Shown here piece after piece: positions 1 to 7,036 of a DNA stretch of 11,060 nt. Made by a program: the position numbers and the translations under genes. A model generated the notes under the pieces. The model saw nothing but the letters and a program-made list of their open reading frames with translations. It ran no database searches and was not told the DNA's origin. Source of the stretch: an uncultured Eubacteriales bacterium (lineage in GTDB: Bacteria > Bacillota > Clostridia > Oscillospirales > Acutalibacteraceae); the NCBI GenBank assembly GCA_934643185.1, contig CAKUBN010000070.1, forward strand, positions 1-11,060, read 5' to 3'. Position 1 is the stretch's first letter. Each line of letters starts with the position of its first letter.

Positions 1-40
1 CGCCCGATTTTGCCCATAAGAACCGCATTTTCAGCCGATT

Positions 41-519
41 TCACGGCTCACGGTGCAAAATCTCGTTCAGCCGCAAATCGACCATGGTTTTTAAAAACGG
101 CAGGTCGGTAAAGCCGGCGCTGTCCACGCGGAACGTACACATGCACACGCCGGGAATGCGTTTGCGAACACGGTTTTCACCCGTCCGCCGCCGCATACGC
201 CGCATTTTGCGCAGCGATCCACGTATTTCAGGCCGATTTCCGCCAGTTTCGCGTCGTCCAGCGGCGCTTCATACGCCGCGCTGTCGTCCGACCACACGGT
301 CCACGTATTTTGGGGCTCATCCGGGTCTTTCACGGCGATAAAACACACGCAGTTTTCACCCGATTTTACCCAATAATAGACCTTTTCCGCCCAGTCACCC
401 TAGCGGTCGCGGTAAAACGTCAGCCCGCGCGACTTCAAAAACGCGGCAAAATTCAACGCTGTTTTCCTCATTTCGCCGGTCAAATTTTCTGTGATTTCCC
501 GCTCGATCTGCTCTTGCAT
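41..519 (-). pseudogene. Broken small cysteine-rich hypothetical protein gene (amber stop plus frameshift)
   Basis: Reading from an ATG at 519, preceded by a purine-rich GGAGAGAGG site, the frame runs 39 codons (start MQEQIEREIT, last residues TFYRDR) and meets TAG at 400-402. The same frame continues past the stop with clearly protein-like sequence (GDWAEKVYYWVKSGENCVCFIAV, then a CxxCxxCGGG motif), so the stop interrupts a real gene. Near 150-155 the frame must then shift by one base: the current frame gives a nonsense tail, whereas the next frame gives VCMCTFRVD, then DLPFLKTMVDLRL, and a TGA at 41-43. Restoring one C in the C-run near 153-155 would give about 160 codons. The Cys spacing suggests a small metal-binding or redox-active protein of unknown function; I recall similar unnamed clostridial proteins. 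It lies 80 nt downstream of the esterase gene and could have been co-transcribed with it. Two separate lesions favour a decayed gene over recoding, though assembly errors cannot be excluded. Confidence 0.75.
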
Positions 520-599
520 CGCACCCGCACCTCTCTCCTTTTGGCGCAATTTCAGCCGACTTTTCTTATCTCGAACAGTCGAAAAAGCCGCATTTCTCC

Positions 600-1295
600 T
601 TACTTTTCCACCGTTTTTGTCATCATGGTCGAAAGTCTGCGCACGGCGCGCTGCCAGCGCTTTGTGACGCCCTTGCCGTGCCCGCCCTGGTTCCACTCGA
701 AGAACACCTTGCAGCCGTGTGCCGCCAAAATCTCTTTCGCTTTTTCCGTGCAAACGCCCACCGTGCGCATGATGGGTGGGCCGCCGAGAGGCTCGCGGTC
801 GCCGAGAGATAAATACACTCCTGTGTCCTTATTAGGTGGACACTTCTCTAAGTATTCCAAAAGCTCTGGATACCACAAAGAGCCCGAAAGGCTTGCGCCA
901 GCGCCGAACTTTTCCGTTTTCGTCAGCGCCCAAAGCGCAAATAAGCCGCCGAGCGAGTACCCCAGCAGCGCACAGTTTTCAGGCTCCGTCGGCACGTTAA
1001 AATGCTTTTTCAAATGCGGCAGCGCCGTATCCGTCAAGAATTTTAAGTAGTCTTCCCCGCCGCCTGAAAACGGCTCGCCCGGCCAAATGGGCTCTGCTTT
1101 CCACGGGGTAAAATCGCATCCGCCGTCGATTTCCGTAGAAAAAAATAGCACCTCCGGCGCGTCCTCTGCAAGCTGCGGCATCAGCTTTTCCATCTCCCAG
1201 CCGCACAGCACAAATAGCCGCTTGGGCTTTCCCTCTGGCAAAAGGCAGGTGCAGCAGCGGCTATCGAGCGTGAATGAAATCGGATTTTTGGGCAT
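600..1295 (-). CDS. Alpha/beta-hydrolase, putative esterase (PF00756-like)
   Basis: This is a 231-residue serine hydrolase of the putative-esterase family (the group that includes enterochelin esterases and esterase D-like proteins). The nucleophile elbow is GYSLGG with Ser114; the acidic residue is probably Asp166 or Glu168 in LGDRE; the catalytic His is His206 in NQGGHGKG near the C-terminus, the usual order for the fold. There is no signal peptide, so it is predicted to be cytoplasmic. The frame stays open upstream to 1466, but the start at 1295 is preferred: it has AAGGGGG six bases upstream, and the longer version would run over the promoter at 1402-1430. The broken cysteine-rich gene lies just downstream. 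The substrate cannot be read from the sequence; a siderophore ester, an acyl-sugar or a xenobiotic ester are all possible. Confidence 0.85.
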   Translation of the reverse strand: MPKNPISFTLDSRCCTCLLPEGKPKRLFVLCGWEMEKLMPQLAEDAPEVLFFSTEIDGGCDFTPWKAEPIWPGEPFSGGGEDYLKFLTDTALPHLKKHFNVPTEPENCALLGYSLGGLFALWALTKTEKFGAGASLSGSLWYPELLEYLEKCPPNKDTGVYLSLGDREPLGGPPIMRTVGVCTEKAKEILAAHGCKVFFEWNQGGHGKGVTKRWQRAVRRLSTMMTKTVEK

Positions 1296-1401
1296 AGTAT
1301 CCCCCTTAAAAAACGGCGGCGTGTTCGCTCGCTGCACGCAAAACGCGGTTTTGTGCACGCTCACGCACACCGTTTTAATCGAACTATTGTTTCTTTTAGC
1401 C

Positions 1402-1430
1402 AGTATAACACATTTTTCCGCAAAAAGCAA
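1402..1430 (-). promoter_or_regulatory. Sigma-A-type promoter of the esterase gene
   Basis: On the minus strand TTGCTT (1430-1425) is followed after exactly 17 bp by TATACT (1407-1402). Transcription would start near 1395, giving a leader of about 100 nt before the ATG at 1295. Three copies of a heptamer sit directly upstream and touch the -35 box. Confidence 0.7.
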
Positions 1431-1456
1431 GGACATGAGAGGACATCGCAGGACAT
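1430..1456 (-). promoter_or_regulatory. Triple heptamer repeat upstream of the esterase promoter, candidate activator site
   Basis: On the minus strand ATGTCCT occurs three times with an exact 10-bp period (plus-strand AGGACAT at 1430-1436, 1440-1446 and 1450-1456). The last copy shares its final T with the -35 hexamer. Repeats one helical turn apart at this position put all copies on one DNA face and are typical of activator binding sites; the protein is unknown. Confidence 0.45.
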
Positions 1457-1467
1457 CTTTTTGCACA

Positions 1468-1501
1468 AAAATCCCGGCCGAAATTTTACGGCCGGGATTT
1501 T
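1468..1501 (-). terminator. Intrinsic terminator of the flavodiiron gene
   Basis: A perfect stem ATCCCGGCCG (1471-1480) with CGGCCGGGAT (1489-1498), loop of 8 nt, is extended by A/T pairs and ends in a U-run on the minus-strand transcript. It lies 23 nt beyond the stop codon of the flavodiiron protein gene. The A-run on the other arm means it could also stop transcripts on the plus strand, but no plus-strand gene runs into it. Confidence 0.85.
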
Positions 1502-1523
1502 CCTCTAAAATTCAGTTTTCAAA

Positions 1524-2678
1524 TCACTTGCACAGCTCGTCGGCGAGGGCGTCGATCTGGGCGCGGGAGGCGTCGTTTAGGGCGCACTTTACGGTGACGG
1601 TGGTATCGGTGTAGGTGAGGTTCTTGCTGCTTTCCAGCATCTTCTTCATGACCTTTGCCGCCATGGGCGCCCACGCGCCGTTTTCGATCATGCCGACGGT
1701 GCGGCCCTGATAATTGCGGGCGGTGAGGTGGTCGATGAAGCTCTGCATGTGCGGGAAGATCGTGGCGTTATAGGTGGTTGTGGCGAGCACGAGCTTGCTA
1801 TAACGGAACGCATCGGCAACGACCTCCGCCATATCGCAGCGGGCAAGATCGGCGACGATGACGTTCGGGCAGCCGCGCTGATTGAGCTTTTCGGCGAGCT
1901 CCTCCACGGCCTCCTTGGTGTGGCCGTAGATGGAGGTATAGGCGATGACGACGCCCTCATCTTCGACCGCGTAGGACGACCAGGTGTTGTATTTATCGAG
2001 GTAATAGCCGAGGTTTTCGTTTAAAACCGGGCCGTGCAGCGGGCAGATGATGGCGATGTCGAGCGCGGAGGCTTTTTTGAGCAGCGCCTGCACCTGTGCG
2101 CCGTACTTGCCGACGATGCCGATGTAGTAGCGGCGGGCTTCGTCTGCCCAATCTTCCTCCACGTCGAGCGCGCCGAACTTGCCGAAGCCGTCTGCGGAGA
2201 AGAGCACCTTATCCGTGCTGTCAAACGTGACGATGACCTCCGGCCAATGCACCATGGGCGCGGTGACGAAGGTTAACGTGTGACGACCGAGCTCCAGTGT
2301 GCTGCCCTCGCCGACGACGATTTTGCGCTCCGGGAAATCTGTGCCGAAGAACTGCTGCATCATAACAAACGCCTTAGCAGAAGAGACGATCTGCGCTTCC
2401 GGGTACGTCTCCATGAAAACGGCGATGTTTGCGGAATGGTCCGGCTCCATGTGCTGCACGACGAGGTAATCCGGGCGGCGGCCATGGAGCTCCGTTTCGA
2501 GGTTTTGCAGCCACTCCACGCCGAAGTGGGCGTCTACCGTATCCATGACGGCGACTTTTTCGTCGAGGATGACATAGGAGTTATAGGACATACCGTTTTC
2601 TACGGTATACTGCCCCTCAAAAAGGTCTACGTCGTGGTCGTTTACGCCGATATAGCGAATATCTTCTGTTACAAACAT
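1524..2678 (-). CDS. Flavodiiron protein (A-type flavoprotein, FprA family), O2/NO reductase
   Basis: This 384-residue cytoplasmic enzyme reduces O2 to water and/or NO to N2O, protecting an anaerobe from oxidative or nitrosative stress. The N-terminal metallo-beta-lactamase-like domain (about residues 1-240) carries the di-iron ligands: His76, Glu78, Asp80 and His81 in HMEPDH, His144, Asp163 in SADGFG, and His215 in PLHGP. The C-terminal flavodoxin domain (about 243-384) begins with VVIAYTSIYGHT, the FMN phosphate loop at 248-254. Length and domain order match the minimal class A enzyme with no fused rubredoxin or flavin reductase, so it needs an electron donor encoded elsewhere, usually rubredoxin or coenzyme F420 in this family. 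The start at 2678 has AAGGGAG nine bases upstream. The gene is monocistronic, with its own promoter and a strong terminator. Confidence 0.95.
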   Translation of the reverse strand: MFVTEDIRYIGVNDHDVDLFEGQYTVENGMSYNSYVILDEKVAVMDTVDAHFGVEWLQNLETELHGRRPDYLVVQHMEPDHSANIAVFMETYPEAQIVSSAKAFVMMQQFFGTDFPERKIVVGEGSTLELGRHTLTFVTAPMVHWPEVIVTFDSTDKVLFSADGFGKFGALDVEEDWADEARRYYIGIVGKYGAQVQALLKKASALDIAIICPLHGPVLNENLGYYLDKYNTWSSYAVEDEGVVIAYTSIYGHTKEAVEELAEKLNQRGCPNVIVADLARCDMAEVVADAFRYSKLVLATTTYNATIFPHMQSFIDHLTARNYQGRTVGMIENGAWAPMAAKVMKKMLESSKNLTYTDTTVTVKCALNDASRAQIDALADELCK

Positions 2679-2739
2679 CTAAAAGCACTCCCTTATGTTC
2701 TGGTTTTCACAGCGCCCTGCGCCGTTATGTTCTGCTTTC

Positions 2740-2767
2740 AGTATACCACAGTTTTTGCGCGATGCAA
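2740..2767 (-). promoter_or_regulatory. Promoter of the flavodiiron gene (extended -10)
   Basis: On the minus strand TTGCAT (2767-2762) is followed by a 16-bp spacer and TATACT (2745-2740), with TGG directly before the -10, which fits an extended -10 element. The leader is about 55 nt. It contains a 10-bp direct repeat, CAGAACATAA, at 2734-2725 and 2702-2693. Confidence 0.65.
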
Positions 2768-2786
2768 ATGCTTTTTGAATATGGCG

Positions 2787-2845
2787 AAATGCACGGCGAA
2801 AAACGGGGCGAAAACCTATGAATTTCCTGTAAAATCCTATAAAAA
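2787..2845 (+). promoter_or_regulatory. Phased A-tracts upstream of the kinase promoter (probable curved DNA)
   Basis: Short A or A/T runs occur at 2787-2789, 2799-2803, 2811-2814, 2821-2825, 2831-2834 and 2841-2845. Their centres are about 13, 11.5, 10.5, 9.5 and 10.5 bp apart, close to one helical turn, and end just before the -35 box at 2849. Phased A-tracts bend DNA and can raise polymerase binding. The same stretch holds GGCGAAA three times at a 12-bp period (2783, 2795, 2807). Confidence 0.4.
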
Positions 2846-2848
2846 TGC

Positions 2849-2877
2849 TTGACCTTTTTGACTGATAACGGTATCAT
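2849..2877 (+). promoter_or_regulatory. Promoter of the hybrid kinase gene with a small palindrome on the -10
   Basis: TTGACC (2849-2854), a 17-bp spacer and TATCAT (2872-2877) make a good sigma-A promoter on the plus strand, leaving a leader of about 70 nt. An inverted repeat TGATA-N4-TATCA (2863-2876) overlaps the -10 and could be an operator, but it is short and may be chance. Confidence 0.6.
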
Positions 2878-2953
2878 TATTAAGTGTATAAATATACTTA
2901 TGCGCTTTACTTAGGAAGCGTACTTGGGATATGCGGAAAAAGAGGGACCGTAA

Positions 2954-5572
2954 ATGGACAAAGCAAGTGGGGAACGAGAATTGAACCAGACAAGGACAGA
3001 CCTTGAGCAGACGCAGGCGATTTTGCTCAGCCTCATCAGTATTGAAAGGACAGAAGAACAAGCCGAGATGCACGAGGCCATACAAAAGCTTCTCACGCAG
3101 ATCGGCGAATACACGCATGCGGACCGCGCATTTATTTTTGACAAAGTGGGCGATGTTTACCGCAATGCGGCCGAGTGGTGCGCCGAGGGCGTTACGCCGC
3201 AGATCGACAATCTGCAAGACTTGACGCAGGAGGACATGCCGTACTGGATCGCGCATTTTGAGAAGCTTGAAAGCATCATCATCCCGGATCTGGAAGACGT
3301 GAAAACGGTGATGCCCTCGGAATACGACATTTTGAAGGCGCAGGACATCCACAGCGAGATTGCGGTGCCGATCTATTACAAGGCGCAGCTTTCCGGCTTT
3401 ATCGGCATTGATAACCCCGCAGAGCAGCCGGAGCTTTTTCTGCAATTATTGCAGCTTGTGGGCGGCCACCTTGGCAGCATGCGCGAACACCACCACATGC
3501 TGAACCTTTTAGAGCAGAAGCAGCACAGCCTGGAAAACAGCCTTACGGAGCTGGAACGCGAGCAGCAGGTGCTGACGGTGCTTGCAAACGACTACACGAC
3601 CGTTTACCGCGTGGATTTTATCAAGGACACGGTGGAGATCGTGAAGATTGCGGCGTTCTCGAACGCGGTGGTCGCGCGGCCGGACCGCCATGCCGAGCAG
3701 CAGAGCTACCGTGACTTTTCGCAGAATTATGCGGAGAACTTCCTTTTGCCGGAGACCCGGGACAGCTTTTTGGCGTGGTTTGACCCGCAGATCTTGATGT
3801 CTGAGCTTCGGGCGGCGAACAGCGTGCAGCACCGTTTTCAGAGCATACCGAACGGCGCGGGACAGCAGTATTTTGAAGTAAAGATCACGAAGCTGCACGA
3901 GGACGCGGAGAGCTACACGGCGATCATCGGCTTTCGGCATATTGACGACCTTGTGCGCGAGGAGCGCAAGCACCAAAAGGAGCTGGAGGCCGCCTTGGAG
4001 GCGGAGACGCTGAACAACCAGATCATCTCCGGCATCAGCAACATTTACTCCTCCATTTACCGCCTTGACCTTGTTTCGGACTACTACGAAGAGGTTTCGA
4101 GCAACACGAAATTCCACCGGCTGACGGGGCGCGCGGGCAGAGCCAGCGAAAAGCTGCGCGATTTGTGCCGGAAGCTTGTGGCGGAGGAATATCAGCCGCG
4201 CGTGGAGCGGTTTTTTGACCTCTCTACCCTGCCGGTGCGCATGAAAAAGGAAAAAACCATTGCGTTTGAATATCTGGCGCAGGACGGCAACTGGCATTTG
4301 GCGCGGTTTATCGCCATTAAGTGGGACGACGATGGCAACGTGACGCAGGTTTTGTACGTGACGACGCTGATCAGCGACCAGAAGCGGCGTGAGCATTATT
4401 GGATTTTGATCGCGGAGGAAGCGAACAAGGCGAACGCGGCGAAATCGGAATTCCTTTCGCGCATGAGCCATGACATCCGCACGCCGATGAACGCCATTAT
4501 GGGGCTGATCAGCATTGCGAAGCACCACCCCGGCGATTTGCAAAAATTGCAGGATTGTTTGGAGAAAATCGGCTCTGCGGGACAGACCTTGCAGCAGCTT
4601 GTGAACGACGTGCTGGATTTCAACCAGATCGAGAGCGGCAAGTTGAAAATTCGCCCGCAGGAGACGCGAATCTCTGAGATTTGCGGCGCAATTATGGAGA
4701 CGCTTACGGGTGCAGCGGAAAACAAGAAGCTGACGTTCACCTATATTCCGCACAACATAACCTATGACAACATTGTAGCCGACCCGCTGCGGCTGAACCA
4801 GATCTACACGAATTTGCTTTCTAACGCCATTAAGTACACGCCGGAGGGCGGCGAGGTGCGCTTTGACGTGAGCGAGACCGTGCTGCCGGAGAAAAAAGTG
4901 CGCGTGACCGCGGTGATTGAAGACACGGGCATTGGCATGAGCGAGGACTTCATGAAGGAGATGTACACGGAGTTCGCCCGCGCGGTGGACACCCGTGTGA
5001 ACAAGGAACGCGGCAGCGGCCTTGGCCTTGCCATTGTGAAGCAGATCGTCGACTTGATGCACGGGGAGATTCAGGCGAAGAGTGCGCTTGGGAAGGGCAC
5101 GAAATTCACCGTTACGGTGGACGTGCCGTATCTGGAGGGCACAGAGGTTGAAAACGAGCCGCTTTCTGAGGAAGACGTGTGCATGATGTGCGAGGGCAAG
5201 CACATTTTGATGGCGGAGGACAACGACCTGAACTACGAAATTGCCGCGGAGCTTTTGGAAGCGCACGGCATACAGAGCACGCGCGCGGAAAACGGCGCGG
5301 TGTGCGTGGAGAAGTTCCAGAAGGCGAAGCCCGGCACGTATGACGCGATTTTGATGGATATGCAGATGCCGGTGATGGACGGCCCGGAGGCTGCAGCGGC
5401 GATCCGCATGCTGAATAGGCCGGACGCGAAAACGATGCCGATCATCGCCGTGACGGCGAACGCGTACCACGAGGACATTGAAAAATGCCTTGCCGCCGGC
5501 ATGAACGAGCACCTTTCAAAGCCGCTGGATATTCACCAGGTCATTTTGACGATGCGGAAGTTTTGGAAATGA
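2954..5572 (+). CDS. Soluble orphan hybrid sensor histidine kinase (GAF, PAS-like x2, HisKA, HATPase, REC)
   Basis: This 872-residue signalling kinase has no transmembrane segment or signal peptide, so it should sense an intracellular cue. Domains in order: short coil, GAF-like sensor (about 25-180), coiled coil (182-208), two divergent PAS-like modules (about 207-333 and 356-480), HisKA with phospho-acceptor His506 in MSHDIRTPMN, HATPase_c (about 605-725) with N-box Asn620/Asn624, G1 box EDTGIGM (656-662) and G2 box GSGLGL (687-692), then a receiver domain (about 748-870) with Glu755/Asp756, phospho-acceptor Asp802, Thr834 and Lys856. All catalytic residues are intact. The start has GAGGG seven bases upstream. 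No response regulator, phosphotransfer protein or output domain is encoded nearby, so its phosphorelay partner must be elsewhere. It is monocistronic; repeat copy A with a terminator-like last hairpin lies 24 nt past the stop. Confidence 0.93.
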   Translation: MDKASGERELNQTRTDLEQTQAILLSLISIERTEEQAEMHEAIQKLLTQIGEYTHADRAFIFDKVGDVYRNAAEWCAEGVTPQIDNLQDLTQEDMPYWIAHFEKLESIIIPDLEDVKTVMPSEYDILKAQDIHSEIAVPIYYKAQLSGFIGIDNPAEQPELFLQLLQLVGGHLGSMREHHHMLNLLEQKQHSLENSLTELEREQQVLTVLANDYTTVYRVDFIKDTVEIVKIAAFSNAVVARPDRHAEQQSYRDFSQNYAENFLLPETRDSFLAWFDPQILMSELRAANSVQHRFQSIPNGAGQQYFEVKITKLHEDAESYTAIIGFRHIDDLVREERKHQKELEAALEAETLNNQIISGISNIYSSIYRLDLVSDYYEEVSSNTKFHRLTGRAGRASEKLRDLCRKLVAEEYQPRVERFFDLSTLPVRMKKEKTIAFEYLAQDGNWHLARFIAIKWDDDGNVTQVLYVTTLISDQKRREHYWILIAEEANKANAAKSEFLSRMSHDIRTPMNAIMGLISIAKHHPGDLQKLQDCLEKIGSAGQTLQQLVNDVLDFNQIESGKLKIRPQETRISEICGAIMETLTGAAENKKLTFTYIPHNITYDNIVADPLRLNQIYTNLLSNAIKYTPEGGEVRFDVSETVLPEKKVRVTAVIEDTGIGMSEDFMKEMYTEFARAVDTRVNKERGSGLGLAIVKQIVDLMHGEIQAKSALGKGTKFTVTVDVPYLEGTEVENEPLSEEDVCMMCEGKHILMAEDNDLNYEIAAELLEAHGIQSTRAENGAVCVEKFQKAKPGTYDAILMDMQMPVMDGPEAAAAIRMLNRPDAKTMPIIAVTANAYHEDIEKCLAAGMNEHLSKPLDIHQVILTMRKFWK

Positions 5573-5596
5573 GCGCTGCGCGCTAAAAGTAACGGC

Positions 5597-5799
5597 GGTT
5601 AAAAGTCTTTGATTGACCTTTCTTCGAGAAAGGTCACGGATTCCAAAGGCAGAGCCTTTGGTCGAGCTCCGCAGAGCTCGAAAACCTTTTGCCTACCCAA
5701 AAACTAGGAAGGTAACTTAAAACGTCCGGTGGACGTTTTAAGTGTAGGGAACCCAGTTGCATGGGTTCCCTGAAGGGCGGTCATAAGACCGCCCTTTTT
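5597..5799 (+). repeat. Multi-hairpin structured repeat, copy A (candidate structured RNA family)
   Basis: About 200 nt made almost wholly of hairpins. Stem 1: GACCTTTCT 5615-5623 with 5627-5635. Stem 2: CCAAAGGC 5643-5650 with 5654-5661, loop AGA. Stem 3: CGAGCTC 5663-5669 with 5674-5680, loop CGCA. Then a linker (5686-5714) containing CTTTTGCCTACCC and ACTAGGAAGGTA. Stem 4: 13 bp, 5715-5727 with 5731-5743. Stem 5: GGGAACCCA 5747-5755 with 5762-5770, loop GTTGCA. Stem 6: AGGGCGGTC 5774-5782 with 5787-5795, followed by a T-run. Copy B at 10776-10970 has the same order, loops and linkers, but stems 2, 3 and 4 differ by paired changes. No ORF, terminal inverted repeats or obvious target-site duplication is seen, and no separate promoter; it may be transcribed as the 3' end of the kinase mRNA. 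I do not recognise a named RNA class. A structure-conserved mobile repeat is the main alternative. Confidence 0.85.
5774..5799 (+). terminator. Terminator-like last hairpin of repeat copy A
   Basis: A 9-bp GC-rich stem (5774-5782 with 5787-5795, loop ATAA) is followed by five T residues, so transcripts from the kinase gene that cross the repeat should end here. In copy B the matching hairpin (10952-10968) is shorter and has no T-run after it, so terminator activity is not a constant part of the element. Confidence 0.75.
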
Positions 5800-5873
5800 A
5801 TATGCACGCCGATACCTCGCCGTCTCTCTCCCTTTCCCTCAGTCAGAGGATTTCTTTTTATAATATAATATGC

Positions 5874-5901
5874 AAAAGCGGCGCTCCCGATTGGGAACGC
5901 C
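5874..5901 (-). terminator. Intrinsic terminator of the ABC ATPase gene
   Basis: On the minus strand GGCGTTCCC pairs with GGGAGCGCC (5901-5893 with 5888-5880; one G-U pair), loop of 4 nt, followed by a short U-run (5877-5874). It lies 26 nt past the stop codon at 5927. The plus strand between 5800 and 5870 shows nothing further beyond an AT-rich run near 5855-5870. Confidence 0.7.
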
Positions 5902-5926
5902 GTCGATATGCTGTTTATTAAACCGA

Positions 5927-7036
5927 TTAGTTGAGGATGGTCTTCTCGGTTTCCTTGTCGAAGAGATGCATCTTATTCATGTCGAACGCGATCGTGATCT
6001 TGTCGCCGGTCTTCGCGGTGGAAGTCGGCTCAACACGTGCGGTGAGAGCATTGCCTTCGCAGTTGAGGTACAGATAGGTCTCTGCGCCCATCAGCTCGGT
6101 AACTTCAACGTCAGCCGTGGTTCTGGTCTCCGGATGCTTCTCGATGAACTCCGGCTCATCGTGTACGTCCTCCGGACGGATGCCGAAGACGATCTCCTTG
6201 CCAACATAGTTAGCAATTTCGGAGTTGACCTTGTTTGCCGGAACCTTAACCTTCGTTGCGCCGAAGGAAACAGAGTAATCTGCGCCTTCCTTAACGAGGG
6301 TAGCGTCGACAAAGTTCATCTGCGGAGAGCCCATGAAGCCTGCAACGAATTCGTTGACCGGCAGATCATACAGGTTCTGCGGGGTATCGACCTGCTGGAT
6401 GAAGCCGTCCTTCATAACGACGATTCTATCACCCATGGTCATAGCCTCGGTCTGGTCATGTGTAACGTAAATAAAGGTGGTGCCGAGTCTCTTATGGAGC
6501 TTAGCGATCTCGGTTCTCATCTGTGCACGGAGCTTAGCATCCAAGTTGGAAAGCGGCTCGTCAAGCAGGAAGACCTTCGGGTCACGGACGATAGCACGGC
6601 CCAGAGCAACACGCTGTCTCTGACCACCGGAAAGAGCCTTCGGCTTTCTGTCGAGCAGATGGGAGATATCGAGGATACGAGCAGCCTCTTCAACGCGGCG
6701 CTTGATCTCATCCTTCGGGGTCTTTCTGAGCTTCAGACCGAATGCCATGTTGTCATAAACGGTCATGTGCGGGTACAGAGCGTAGTTCTGGAACACCATT
6801 GCGATATCTCTGTCCTTAGGAGCAACATCGTTTGCGAGCTGGTCGCCGATGTAAAGCTCACCCTTGCTGATCTCTTCGAGACCTGCGATCATTCTCAGCG
6901 TGGTGGACTTACCGCAGCCGGAAGGACCAACGAGAATGATGAATTCCTTGTCTTCGATGTCCAAGCAGAAATCTGTAACAGCGGTAACGCCGCCGGAATA
7001 GATTTTATAGACATTTTTAAGTGTTACACTTGCCAT
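5927..7036 (-). CDS. Carbohydrate ABC transporter ATP-binding protein (MsmK/UgpC/MalK type)
   Basis: This 369-residue ATPase powers a CUT1-type sugar or glycerol-phosphate importer at the cytoplasmic face of the membrane. All nucleotide-binding motifs are present: Walker A GPSGCGKST 37-45, Q-loop Gln83 in VFQNYALYPH, signature LSGGQ 135-139, Walker B VFLLDEP 155-161, D-loop SNLD 163-166 and H-loop His193. The region from about 240 to 369 is the OB-fold/TOBE regulatory tail typical of MalK and MsmK. The start at 7036 has AGGAGG nine bases upstream. No permease or solute-binding protein lies beside it, as for the stand-alone MsmK-like ATPases of Firmicutes that serve several importers. Codon choice differs from its neighbours (many GCT, GTT, GGT and AGA codons), which fits a highly expressed gene. 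It has its own extended -10 promoter and terminator. Confidence 0.93.
   Translation of the reverse strand: MASVTLKNVYKIYSGGVTAVTDFCLDIEDKEFIILVGPSGCGKSTTLRMIAGLEEISKGELYIGDQLANDVAPKDRDIAMVFQNYALYPHMTVYDNMAFGLKLRKTPKDEIKRRVEEAARILDISHLLDRKPKALSGGQRQRVALGRAIVRDPKVFLLDEPLSNLDAKLRAQMRTEIAKLHKRLGTTFIYVTHDQTEAMTMGDRIVVMKDGFIQQVDTPQNLYDLPVNEFVAGFMGSPQMNFVDATLVKEGADYSVSFGATKVKVPANKVNSEIANYVGKEIVFGIRPEDVHDEPEFIEKHPETRTTADVEVTELMGAETYLYLNCEGNALTARVEPTSTAKTGDKITIAFDMNKMHLFDKETEKTILN

Noticed and set aside
400..402. TAG read as pyrrolysine or another recoding event
   Set aside because: A second lesion (frameshift near 150-155) lies downstream in the same gene, and no pyrrolysine signal or related gene is seen, so decay or error is simpler.
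2863..2880. Fur/PerR-like box over the kinase -10
   Set aside because: TGATA-N4-TATCA resembles part of such boxes but the centre (ACGG) does not fit the 7-1-7 pattern; kept only as a weak palindrome.
3509..5512. A 667-codon open frame antisense to the hybrid kinase
   Set aside because: Its translation is dominated by His, Arg, Val and Leu with no recognisable domain, and it lies opposite a kinase with all motifs intact; GC-biased codons produce such frames.
5597..5799. The repeat as a CRISPR array or simple REP palindrome
   Set aside because: There are no repeated units with unique spacers, and it holds six different hairpins with fixed linkers rather than one palindrome.
5855..5870. Plus-strand -10 like sequence (TATAATATAATA)
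   Set aside because: There is no -35 at a suitable distance and no plus-strand gene downstream; it is an AT-rich spacer before a minus-strand terminator.
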